64,000 nucleotides of DNA from Stereum hirsutum FP-91666 SS1. Taxonomy: Eukaryota > Basidiomycota > Agaricomycetes > Russulales > Stereaceae. This document shows, in pieces, positions 31,982 to 41,747 of the stretch. The notes below the pieces were generated by a model. That model had not been told where the DNA came from and made no database searches. It worked only from the letters and a program-made list of their open reading frames with translations. The stretch's first letter is position 1; the number at the start of each line of letters is the position of its first letter. Position numbers and translations under genes: made by a program. Where the stretch lies: contig NW_006763133.1 of NCBI RefSeq assembly GCF_000264905.1, positions 630,675-694,674 of the forward strand. Reading direction: 5' to 3'.

Positions 31982-34593
31982 TCAACGCACCGCGGCGGGA
32001 GCGAACATACAAAACTCCTCCCCGCTATCGGCGGTATCGAGCTCGTCCCAACCCATGGGCATCTCCCAGGCCGGGTACTCGTACACACGTTGACCTTCGG
32101 GACAAACGAGACAATACGCGACTCGGACTTGGACCTCGAGTTCAGCCCCCCATCTGTGCCTCTCCGATTCCGATGCTAACAACGCGCGCACGCGGGCGAC
32201 GATTTTACGGATGAAATGGTAGCCCTCGCTTGACTCGGATGATGTACAGTGCCTCCCTGACATCGATATCCCAAAGACAGAGATCACGACTCCAATGTGT
32301 TGAGGTCCGTCGAAATCGACGCTGAAGGAGTGAAAGAAGGGATCAGGGGATGCGCAGCTTGGAGTTGGGATGTAGTAGTTCCGACCACGGTTACGGTCGA
32401 CCTGAACGGTAGTCTCGATACCGTTCAGGTCGACCAGTATCATAGAATCGCTCGCTCCGTCGTGTGGAGGAGGTGACCGCCATGCGTTCGAGGTGGTGAA
32501 ATTCGTGGAATAAACACCTGGCGTTTCAGTACGATCCATGCGGATCTGCCACAGCTCCCTTTCCTCGAACGAGGTGCTGTAGAGCATACGATGGACCATC
32601 GCTTCGAACACGCATCCCGCCAACGTAGAGCCCCGCGGATAACGGTAGAGAAGGTCGTACGTCTTCTGAAGGTCTTCGTGCGTTTCCTCCGAGTCTATCA
32701 GCGCGAAAACGACCTTTTTAGCGATCTGGATGGATTTGAAGTCGATCGCCCAGTCATCATAGACTTCACTGGTAGAGGATGACAGCTGATTTTGAAGAGG
32801 GAGCATGGCGAAGATGCGGTAGGATGTGTCGGAGGGGAAGGTGCGGTTAATGGCGAATGCTCGAACTGAAGCCAGGATCTCCGAGCACCCAAAGCCTACT
32901 AGCGCGGCGTCGTGCTCGGTTTGAGTCAGAGGGAGCTCGAAGACGGCCTGGTAGACGTCATGAGGGGCGAACCCGAATTCTTCGGTTGCGTTACGGACTA
33001 AGATTTTGAGCGCATCGTCAACCTCGTCTTTGGATGCGGTCGATAGTAGGGCCTTGTCATCCTTGATGTTTGAACCGGCCTCTTCCTCCCTCGAGTCCCC
33101 TTCCGTCCGCCTTCTCCTCTCCCTCTTTAGAACTTCGATGACGGCGTCCGTCATTTTCGGTAGTGAGTGCGCAGTCCGGTTGAAGAAGGACGTATCCTCG
33201 TCCAGGAATGGAAGGATCCTTTCTAGGTCGGTTCTAAGCCTATCATATCCAGGCTGGACAGGTAAACTGTGGCGAATGCGAAGACTCATTAGCAACGAGC
33301 CACTGCCAGGAAAGTAACCACAGTGAACGGAACAAAGGGGGGAACAACGCAAGTACATACCCCGCCAGTAGCTCTTCCATACTCCAAAGTGGCATACCCC
33401 ACAACGCAGCATTCGCCTGTTTACGCCAATCCTTATATCTCGAAGGATCCGGTGGAGACACCTGTATTGGTCAGATGTGCGGTCCAATGGGGACAGATGG
33501 CCCGGAGGATCGGATCGTACATCTAAGTCGACCAACGTCCACAGGTCGTATTTCTCTCGATGTTTGGGAAGGTTGAGGAAGGAAGTGGCCTGTTTTTGAT
33601 AGGTAGACCCGGCCATCGAAGAAGAGGTAGAGAAGGGATGAGGACGAGAAGAGCACGACTTGTTTTGTTGAGAGTAGTCGTGCAAGCATGTATTTCTGAA
33701 AGGTCGTCTTGCCTGATGAGCACAGGTGAGTTTATAAATCGCAGATAACGCGGTTGACTGAGCCTAGATACTTACCACTGCCTGGCTGCCCGGTGATCAC
33801 CACGCCATGGTGCCTCTCCCCAGTCGCACGAAAACGCAGTATGCGGTGGAACATGTCGTCGTAGGACTTCGTGACGAGGATTCTGTTCCCCGTTGTGTCC
33901 TTGCCATGGAAAGGCAGGAGAGGCTCGCCGTCGTCGTCCACTCCAAGATGTAGCACGTAGGGAAAAGTCTGAGAGGTAGGGAAGATGCGGTCGCGCCAGT
34001 GGTCGTAGAACTGCTGGTACTCGCCCTCTTCAGCTTCCCACTTTGACTTCTTAGACCAAGTCCAGTTGCTCTTGTCTGGGAAGGCCCGTTAACGCTTACA
34101 TATCGTATACGTGCAAGAAGAATAATCTCACTTGTGTCCGCACCCAGTTCGAGGAAGGACTCTTCAGCAGTAGAATCGAAGGGTGGAGATTCGGGCATGA
34201 CTCTAGCGGTGTCGGATGACCTTGCGGCTCGCTCGTGGATGTTTCTTGACCGATTTCCCGAGTGAGTATTACCGGAAGAGGTAGCGGGCAGCGCGAAGGG
34301 GCGCAAATAATGCAAGAAGAATGATGTCACTCCTCTGATTCCGTTTTCGGTGCAGGTAGCGCCGTTTCAGGAAAGGTTGTTCGCCCAGAAAATCTTCACT
34401 GACGAGTCGGGTGACGTCGCAAAATCACCGTAGCTATGTAATTGTCGATGAAAGGTGAAGATAAGTTATATGGGGAAAGCAGCGAATATAGCAAACAGAT
34501 GGTCTTGGTCCAAGTAACTGACAGTGACATGGACACCAATCGGAGGGCGGCCAACTTCAAGCCAGCTTGGATTGTAGGCCAAGAATGAGCCAT
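31982..34593 (-). CDS. crinkler-like P-loop NTPase with C-terminal nuclease-like domain
   Basis: The N-terminal exons are uncertain (ATG 34593 proposed, MAHSWPTIQAGLKLAAL). The conserved core begins WRDRIFPTSQTFPYVLHLGVD, then FHGKDTTGNRILVTKSYDDM and the Walker A motif ITGQPGSGK. An intron (about 33715-33775) splits this motif just before the lysine. It continues with VVLFSSSSLLYLFFDGRVY, LWTLVDLD, an intron of 59 nt, VSPPDPSRYKDWRKQ and MPLWSMEELLAG. The last exon carries DDWAIDFKSIQIAKKV, RGSTLAGCVFEAMVHRM, YYIPTPSCASPDP and the tail VAYCLVCPEG. This order matches large Agaricomycete families related to crinkler (CRN/CR-type) proteins, NTPases with a restriction-nuclease-like C-terminus. 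One one-base frame change is needed near 33570-33600, so the copy may be damaged. Function in this fungus is unknown. Confidence 0.65.
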
Positions 34594-34727
34594 GTTCTCG
34601 GCTCCCGGCGCTCAACGCGCGTGATGACGCGCAAAACTTTTCGCGTTTTCTCGACGCGTCTTCGCTCCGTATTCACTCTCGGTGACCGTTTCCCTCGGTT
34701 TTGCTACTAGTACTAGAACAACTGCCC

Positions 34728-35951
34728 ATGATGCTTCATACTACTACCTCACGCCAAATCGCCAGGCTCGCTCGAAGCAAGCCAGGCCAGTCTTGGAATA
34801 ATCGTGCTACCCCTTCCGCGACTTCACTCCCATCCAGTCTCCCACTTTGTCGACATGCTAGTTTTGGCCTACGAGATCCCCCTCCCTCGACTTCAAAACC
34901 TAGATACCGCGACGATGCCCCTTCGTATAGAGGCCGCGACGATGTCTCTTCGTACAGAGGTCGCGACGATACCGCTTCGTATTCGAGAGGTCCGAGGACG
35001 TCACGAGCGATGTTTCCCTCTGATCCTAAGCAAATGAAATGTTTCAATTGCGGGAAGCATGGGCATATTGCGAAGGAGTGCACGGAGGAGACGATGTGTT
35101 TGAATTGTGGACAGTCGGGGCATAAAGCGGGCCAGTGTACGAATAACACGAAGTGTTGGGTCTGTGGGCAGGAGGTGAGTTGCTGGTTTCACGTTCTGTC
35201 ATTTTTTCTACATATCCGTTCGACAGTGTAATATCGTTCTGACATGTGTGATCTGCGTTTGTGTTGTGATATCTCTAGGGTCATGAAAGTCGGGATTGTA
35301 AGATGCGCGGCGCAGAGACATTAGAACGCATATCTGAAGAACGTCCGCCTAAAAAATGCTTCAACTGTGGCTCGACAGAGTACGCTCCCTTCGCTTCATG
35401 CCTCCCAAACCTAATTTGACGAACGCCATTTTTTTTTTTTTGCCCTCGATCGTACCCAGCCATCTGTTCTCCCATTGTCCACGACCACGTACGAATGAGC
35501 GTTCGCAATTGTTTGCGTCTCAAAAATGCTTCAACTGTGGAGAGGAGGCATGTCTGGCATCCCACTTTCTCTCAATATCGTAACTGACCGGCTTCTTGCA
35601 GGGACATAAAAGTGCAGAATGTCCAGAACCGAAAAAACCACCCATCTGCTATCATTGCGGTTCAAAAGAGTACGTTCTGCCCTTCCTGATGCTTTTTGCA
35701 TCCTTCCTGGGGGAGGCCGCTCATGCTTCACGTTGAATCTTGTTGTAGGCATCGCTCGCATGCGTGTACAAAGAATCCTAATCCGCCAAAGTGCTTTCAT
35801 TGTGGAGGGACTGTGAGTATTCTCTTGACTTCTCTTTCTTTTCCCGTATTCGCATTTATATCGATGACGCTCTTTCTAGGGACACATTAGCAGAGAATGC
35901 ACAGAACCTTACAATCCCAATGCCGAACGTCCAACTAACCCCGAGCGCTGA
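34728..35951 (+). CDS. seven-CCHC zinc knuckle protein (CNBP/GIS2-like)
   Basis: The first exon runs from ATG 34728 to about 35174; five short introns follow. Seven C-x2-C-x4-H-x4-C knuckles are visible after splicing: CFNCGKHGHIAKEC, CLNCGQSGHKAGQC, CWVCGQEGHESRDC, CFNCGSTDHLFSHC, CFNCGEEGHKSAEC, CYHCGSKEHRSHAC and CFHCGGTGHISREC. Knuckles 3, 4, 5, 6 and 7 are each cut by an intron between the CxxC and the His. Seven knuckles is the number in CNBP/Gis2/Byr3, single-stranded nucleic-acid-binding proteins in translation control. The N-terminus differs: about 45 residues rich in Arg, Ser and Thr without acids (TTTSRQIARLARSKPG), resembling a mitochondrial presequence, then RGRDD repeats (YRGRDDVSSYRGRDD). 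Localisation is therefore open. Confidence 0.85.
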
Positions 35952-36550
35952 AAGCAAAAAATTGGGGTGCTCTAGTACCGGCCTCGCCACAATCGCAGAA
36001 TATTGACTGACACTATCCGAGCGGATATGGTATAGTCTTGATTGTGACAGTGCTTCGGAGCTGATAGCCATGATCATGTGGGGGAACGGTGGGAGAAGAG
36101 GTGGGGACGCTGATATCTTACATCCAATATAATTGTCTGCTCAGAGCTCTGTTCGCTCCTGAGGGAACCCAGCACGGTACTTATACCTCCATACTAACCT
36201 GCGCACCTATGTACATATATATATATTTGCTCTGAAATCGAGTTTTGTGGCCCCGTCGACGGTGGTGGCTCTGCGGTGCTGCTCACCGCCATCAACAATG
36301 TCTACAAATTCGCAAGCGACGGCGGGCGTTTGGGGACAGTCGAGGCAGGTCGAGGTTCGCCTCCGCACGCCCGCGCCGGTCCGTTCCGACTTGGGTTCGC
36401 ACGAGGGGCGTCGCGCGTTGTCGCTGCCGCTCTGCACCGAATCACAGACGACCCATTTCTTCCGCTCAACGTCTTCCCGGTTTCTTCGCCGTCGTCTCTC
36501 TCTTCCTCCCCACTCTCAACATAATATCCATCTAAAACCTGCAAAAAACA
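35952..36550. other. intergenic, COX5 promoter region
   Basis: Contains the 3' flank of the CCHC gene and the COX5 promoter. A short (AT)n run lies at about 36215-36226. No gene was seen. Confidence 0.5.
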
Positions 36551-37910
36551 ATGTCTGCTGCTGCATTCCGCCGAGCGGCCTGCAGACTTCCCTCGGCCGC
36601 CGCTTCCGTCCCCCGCCGCGCCCTCGCGACTGAGGCGGGCGCACGTCCAGGCTTGGGCCATGGCGCACCGGTGTACGAGAGCTCGGAGGGGGTAAACGAT
36701 GTCAGTGGGCCGGCTATCCCGCTCTCGAACGTGGAGGCGCAATGGGAGAACCTGGATAAGGCAGAGAAGTACAAGGTCCGCAGGCAGCTCGAGAAACTGC
36801 AGGAGAAGGACTGGAAAGAGTTGAGCTTCGACGAGAAGAAGGCCGGTCAGTACATAGTCTGGCCTTTCATTTCTCTTCAACCATTTCTGTTGCTATGTTG
36901 GATTATGGCGCGTTGGGCGATCATGCTGTAGTGTGCAGTCGCGTCATGAACCACATACGTTGAATTTCTATATATACCTGTTTTTCCTTTCCTGTAAATC
37001 GTATTGCTGACCTCTCTTGACCTTGACGTGTGCAGCGTACTACGTCGCCTTCGGTCCCCACGGCCCTCGCAAGCCTATCAACCCTCCTGGTACCTCCATC
37101 AAGGTTGCATTCGGCGTTGCTACCCTCATCGGTCTCAGCGGTGCCACCTACTTTGCCGTCCGTGCTAGTGGTGCGTTTTTTTTCTTGCTGCCTTTCAGTT
37201 ACACTCTCCTATCCGCATGTCGCATTCGTTTTCTTCACCGGTTTCTCTGTTGGTCGTGGGCATCGTGTGCACTGCTTTCGATTCCCGTGTTGGACGGATA
37301 CCTCTTCGTCACACCTTTATCCAAGTGCTGGCGACTGTGGGTGCGAGTATATTCGCAACTGTTAGCGCGTTGACTTGCATACTCCTTTCGTCATGTTCGC
37401 GAAACGGCCTCACCCGGCCATCCGACTTCCAACTCGGGAGGTGCCACCACCGCATCATTTTCCTGTTTTTCCGATCCGTTGCCCCGCCGAACTGCTGGCC
37501 CAGTCCGGACCCGTGGCTTCAATTGCACGTCACACACACATTCACATTCCCTCTTATCTGGCCCGGTCTTTCACTGTACACTCCATCATGTTTTTTTATT
37601 ATTATCTTGCCTACTGGGTTGCTGTTCTTGTACTCTCTTGGTGGTGCCGCTGACTACTTGATACTGACTGCGTCATAACGTTCTTTTTTGCAGCTCCTCC
37701 TCCGCCGAGGACGATCACCAAGGAGTGGGAGGATGCCGCTCTGGAGCGTGCCCGCGAGATGAAGATCAACCCCATCCATGGTACGTCCACTCTACCATCC
37801 ACTTCTTCCCTCAACATCCCTCAAAACACTAATACCACCTTCTCTTCCTCACCCTCACAGGTGTCTCATCGGAAGGCTACAAGGGCAACGGCTTCAGCAC
37901 CCACAAATAG
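36551..37910 (+). CDS. COX5: cytochrome c oxidase subunit 5 (COX4-type), mitochondrial
   Basis: Exons 36551-36845, 37036-37170, 37694-37780 and 37861-37910, all in phase. Residues 1-27 (MSAAAFRRAACRLPSAAASV...ALATEA) are a mitochondrial presequence. The matrix part follows: PLSNVEAQWENLDKAEKY and LQEKDWKELSFDEKKA. Next come AYYVAFGPHGPRKP and the single transmembrane helix (VAFGVATLIGLSGATYFAV). The C-terminal part is PPPPRTITKEWEDAA and ERAREMKINPIHG. This is the nuclear-encoded subunit IV family (yeast Cox5a/5b), which stabilises the catalytic core and takes part in regulation of the oxidase. Intron 3 is 523 nt, far longer than neighbours. Confidence 0.95.
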
Positions 37911-39277
37911 TGGACGGACGGATGGATACTAGATGGACTCGTTCTTCTCCCTCTCTCACTCCCTCTGGCCTTACCCGTATTCTTCAACTATATTCGCTTC
38001 CACGCTGCATACTGCGGAGGTTCCAATATATTCTTCTTTCCGTCTGCGTCTTCAAGCTTCAAGCCTTTGTCGTAGGTACCGTTTCGGATGCATGTTGCAT
38101 GGTCGCTCGCCTGTTGGTGTGAACACTGGACCGTACGTCAATCTGCTCGGCGCTCACAGACTCCTTGCGTTCGCTTTGGTCACCACCCTTCACTACCCCC
38201 ACCACCACCTTTCGGTAATGCTCTCCGCAGCTGACGGCCGGACATCGCAATGAAGCACATCCGTCCAGAAAAGTCCCGAGATACATTGGACATCAAAATG
38301 AAAAGCAATCGGTCCGCTGCGAAGTCAACGTTTAACCTTCGAATTGCGAGCTGCGAGCTTCAAGGCTCTAGACCAAGTTCGGAAAGGCGTTTGAGAGGCA
38401 ATTTATCTCCATGCTTCCCATCCTATAAGTCCGACCGTGGGAGACTACTGGCAATCACACGATACAATGCTGAGGCATGCGGATGGGGATTTATTCGTTG
38501 GGTTTGGAGCCTGAAGCTTGAAGATCCTCCGACAGCACCGACGGAAGCTGTACACTATGATGATCCCACTATGAGGATTATTATACTTAGACCAACGCTG
38601 TCGTATATGGTACCATGCGGAGACAAGGTAGACTTCGATGATGCAAGAAGACGCACTGGCCATGTAGATAGCCGGATCTGCACACCACCAGGGGAACCGA
38701 GTTGCACACTGTGCTATATCGTGCACAGAACTCAGAGTCCGATGGGGCGGATGGTACGACACAGGAGCTCCGTGTCTGGCTGGATCGGTTGATCGAAGGC
38801 TGATTTGCGCATTGAGGCCTGGGAGACTATATGGAGTTAATGTTCACCGTTGGGTACTTCAGCGGGCAAGGCTAGTCACAGAGGTAGGTTCACTCGGTGA
38901 TCGTCGACCCATGTAAAGGGACACGAGGTTGAAAATTATTGCAAGACCTCAGTATCAGATAGATGTTCGTCATTGCAGAAGCGAGCCGGCCAGTCTGAGT
39001 CTCCAAGCGTACAACAAAACGTCTATCCTCCCTGCACCCTCAGAAAGAGACAACGGTATCCTACAAAAAACAGAACAAAACATCCCGCGGAAGATCGGAA
39101 CCCAATATGTATCGGTATCGTTCAAGGGCATAAGCGGTCGTGAAGAGAGTCCTCAAAATAGGTCTGAACATCGTGGTCACTCGTGGTTAGCGGCAGGCCG
39201 ACCCCCTATGATCCAGAAAAGAACGAACACGAACCGAAATACATCCGTCTCGTGCCCATGCTCATGGTATGTACTGT
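37911..39277. other. about 1.4 kb without a supported gene
   Basis: An ORF of 180 codons occurs at 38250-38792 on the plus strand, but its translation shows no domain, composition bias or neighbour splicing that would support it. The rest is flank. Confidence 0.45.
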
Positions 39278-39654
39278 TCAGGAAGAAGCAGGACTGGCAC
39301 CGGCACTGGGCTTCGGGGATTTGTCGTCCGGAAATTGTGTCCATACCACGGTCACCGTCGTCGAGGTGATGTAGGGTGAGTATGGAACAATGGTTTGTAG
39401 GACGCGAGTCGCGGTGATGACGACGCCTCCACCTGAGACGGTTTCGGTTGGGCTCTGTCGTGCCGCGTCATATGGTCAGCATAAATAGACAGGAGAAGAA
39501 GATACCACGAGGTCGAAGAACCAGAGGAGTGACTTACAGCGGCAGCATCGGCGGCCAGTTGTACTGGTGCAGGTGCAGGTGCAGCGAAGGCAGGTGCGAT
39601 GACGAGTGCAACAGCAGCGACCAAAGTCGAGAGAGTTCGGATGGAGGAGAACAT
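39278..39654 (-). CDS. short secreted protein, Thr/Val-rich
   Basis: Exons 39654-39538 and 39454-39278; intron 39455-39537 starts GTAAGT and joins in phase 0. About 98 residues. Residues 1-24 (FSSIRTLSTLVAAVALVIAP) form a signal peptide, followed by an Ala/Pro stretch. The mature part has no cysteine and alternates Val and Thr (TSTTVTVVWTQF), ending in SAGASPASS. There is no clear GPI signal and no family I recognise. It could be a wall-associated or released peptide. A TATAA element lies 95 bp upstream. Confidence 0.7.
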
Positions 39655-39748
39655 TGTTAGGATGAGGGAGAAGAAGATGAGATGGATATGTGCAGAGGCG
39701 AGAAGGGAGATGAAGGCGGTGGAGGGGTTGTCCTGCACCCAACTCGCA

Positions 39749-39754
39749 TTATAA
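39749..39754 (-). promoter_or_regulatory. TATA-like element of secreted Thr/Val-rich protein gene
   Basis: TTATAA about 95 bp upstream of the ATG at 39654, at nearly the same spacing as in the two eight-cysteine peptide genes. Confidence 0.4.
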
Positions 39755-41253
39755 GGAAAACGCGAAGGAAGAAGACGAAAGACACATGATTATGCAGGGC
39801 AAGCATGTCATTGGGTGTCATCATGATGAGACGCGGTTTTCTTCGTGCGGTAAGCCAGAGTAAGCCTAGCCTGGTCGGGTAGTGGGTAACGGGACGCGGA
39901 GTGCCTGACTTTATACCAGATGAAACTGGACGGGGAGGAGGGAGGGGCTGCAGGTGAAGGAAAAAATATTATGGCGGAGGGGCTGCGGGCGCCTCTTTCC
40001 CCCTAAGGCCAGAGGTTGAGTGAGATCGAAATGGACATGATCCTGGATCTTACGACTTTCAGACCTCGAGTTTGTGAAGTTTCGAACTCGTGCGAGGGGT
40101 GACGCTGCAAAAATACGGTCCGTCCAGGTTCTGCCTCTCCTGAAACTTGCAGTCTGGGCGGCCGCATACTCAAGAGAAACCATGAGACGTGAAAAAAAGC
40201 GTTAATGGAGAATATATGCGTACCTGTCGGCGTTTATACCAACAGAACAAGCACAGCAACCTATAACAACTACTATAGATCGTCGCGAGCTCGAGGCTGC
40301 CGCATGATACGCTGATGTGCTCATCGGAAATACCCTCCCAGAAATCAAACCACGGGTTCGAAAGGACTCGACCATACCGAAGCATGCGAAGGCCGGTATA
40401 AGCATGCATCATGACCTTTTAGGTACTAATTCAACAACTAGAGTTTGCCCGGTCGGATGCGAGGCGGGGCCCTGCGGAAGATCATCTAGCCTGAGCGTCC
40501 ACGATACAGAATCTGCCTCTGCGTACCGGATTTCCTGCGTTGTTTTAGCCGCTCGAGTCGTAGGACGCTTTGAAGGAACAACCATGGATATCTGTCGGCC
40601 TTCGGATTTCTATGAATAACGCCGTGGACCGTGGCCTACTTGTTCTATCCTGGCTCATTTCCAGGTATAACGATCGATATCGCATTTGAATCGAGAAAGC
40701 GTCCTGCATATATCGCGATTCACGGAAGAATCGTTGGTAGGACTACTATGCTGGGATAAGGAAAACGTTCTCAGGCTCTGCGGTAAGTACGATGGTAAGG
40801 CGCCTCGAGCATCGGGATTGAGCACGCATCACGATCAGGGCCAGACATCAATTTGAAGGATCTTCGTCTCCTGGCACATCGCGAAAGGCAAGATCTTGGC
40901 GACGACGCTGGTGAAGAGGTCGAAGAGAAGCGAGCATAGCAATGAGCTGAGTAAAAAAGAAGCATAGGCCGTCAGCGCGTTGACGAAGTGCTGACCAGCA
41001 ATTGTCTTTGCAGCAAGCAAAAACGAGGAACAACGACAAATCGCTATTGCGAAGTCCAGAGGCAATATCGCGAAATGGATTGAGGATGGAACAGGAAGGA
41101 ACTCAAACCAGTTCGGAGAGACCAGGAAAGACGAGTTTCCTTTTCGACCTGCCCAGCGCCCACGATCTTGCAGCACATTGACACACCCCGGCTCCATCCG
41201 TAAGGTGGCGGTGGCGGCGACCATACTGTAAGGTATGCCTCAAGTTCAACATT

Positions 41254-41400
41254 GGGTGACTTTCCGTAGGGGGTTTGTGCACGTTCTAGAGACCTAGAAC
41301 ACAGAAAAGAGGCTCAGATCGATTTCTGATTGGCTGAGAGCCTCGTATTTGTGCTTCTGTGCGTCAAGAAACACTCCTAGACTGCTACGGAAAGTCACCC
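41254..41400. mobile_element. MITE-like element with 16-bp terminal inverted repeats
   Basis: GGGTGACTTTCCGTAG at 41254-41269 is matched exactly in inverted orientation at 41385-41400. The 147-bp element is flanked on both sides by ATT (41251-41253 and 41401-41403), a possible 3-bp target duplication. The interior has no coding capacity. Structure alone suggests a non-autonomous DNA transposon. Confidence 0.6.
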
Positions 41401-41747
41401 ATTGCGGCTTCAAGAAAGAGGCGACGTGACCCCACCACCCTGGTGATCCTTTGCAAGCGGCACGAGATCCGACGAGATGGATTAGATCCACAGGCTACAG
41501 ACAAAGGCCTGGAGGAACCTGCAGGAGAAACCTGGCAGTCTCCTACAGACCTGCGACAGTCGATTGCTATGATAAGATATCGACGCTTACATGCATGGGA
41601 AGAAGAAGACGAAAGCGGGGAAAGAATAATCAGATAAGATCACACAACCTTGTTTCCACAGGACGGCGTTCAAGGGGAAAGACGGGCCTCGCACCGACGA
41701 GAAAGAAAGGAACAAGTCACCAACATGAACATCGATACAGCACCGCC

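Larger units (their letters stand above)
39655..41747. other. about 2.1 kb without a supported gene
   Basis: Contains the promoter of the secreted protein gene, a MITE-like element (41254-41400) and scattered short ORFs, none with recognisable domains. A minus-strand frame at 40835-41224 (129 codons) has hydrophobic stretches but no family resemblance. Confidence 0.5.

Noticed and set aside
33471..33530. An in-frame stop in the crinkler-like gene at the position of a conserved Trp
   Set aside because: A clean 59-nt GT-AG intron with phase 0 on both sides removes this stretch, so it is not a nonsense mutation.
38250..38792. 180-codon plus-strand ORF downstream of COX5
   Set aside because: Its translation has no recognisable motif, unusual composition and no supporting splice sites; chance length is plausible.
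40835..41224. 129-codon minus-strand ORF with hydrophobic segments
   Set aside because: No family resemblance, no introns, no conserved start context; left unannotated.
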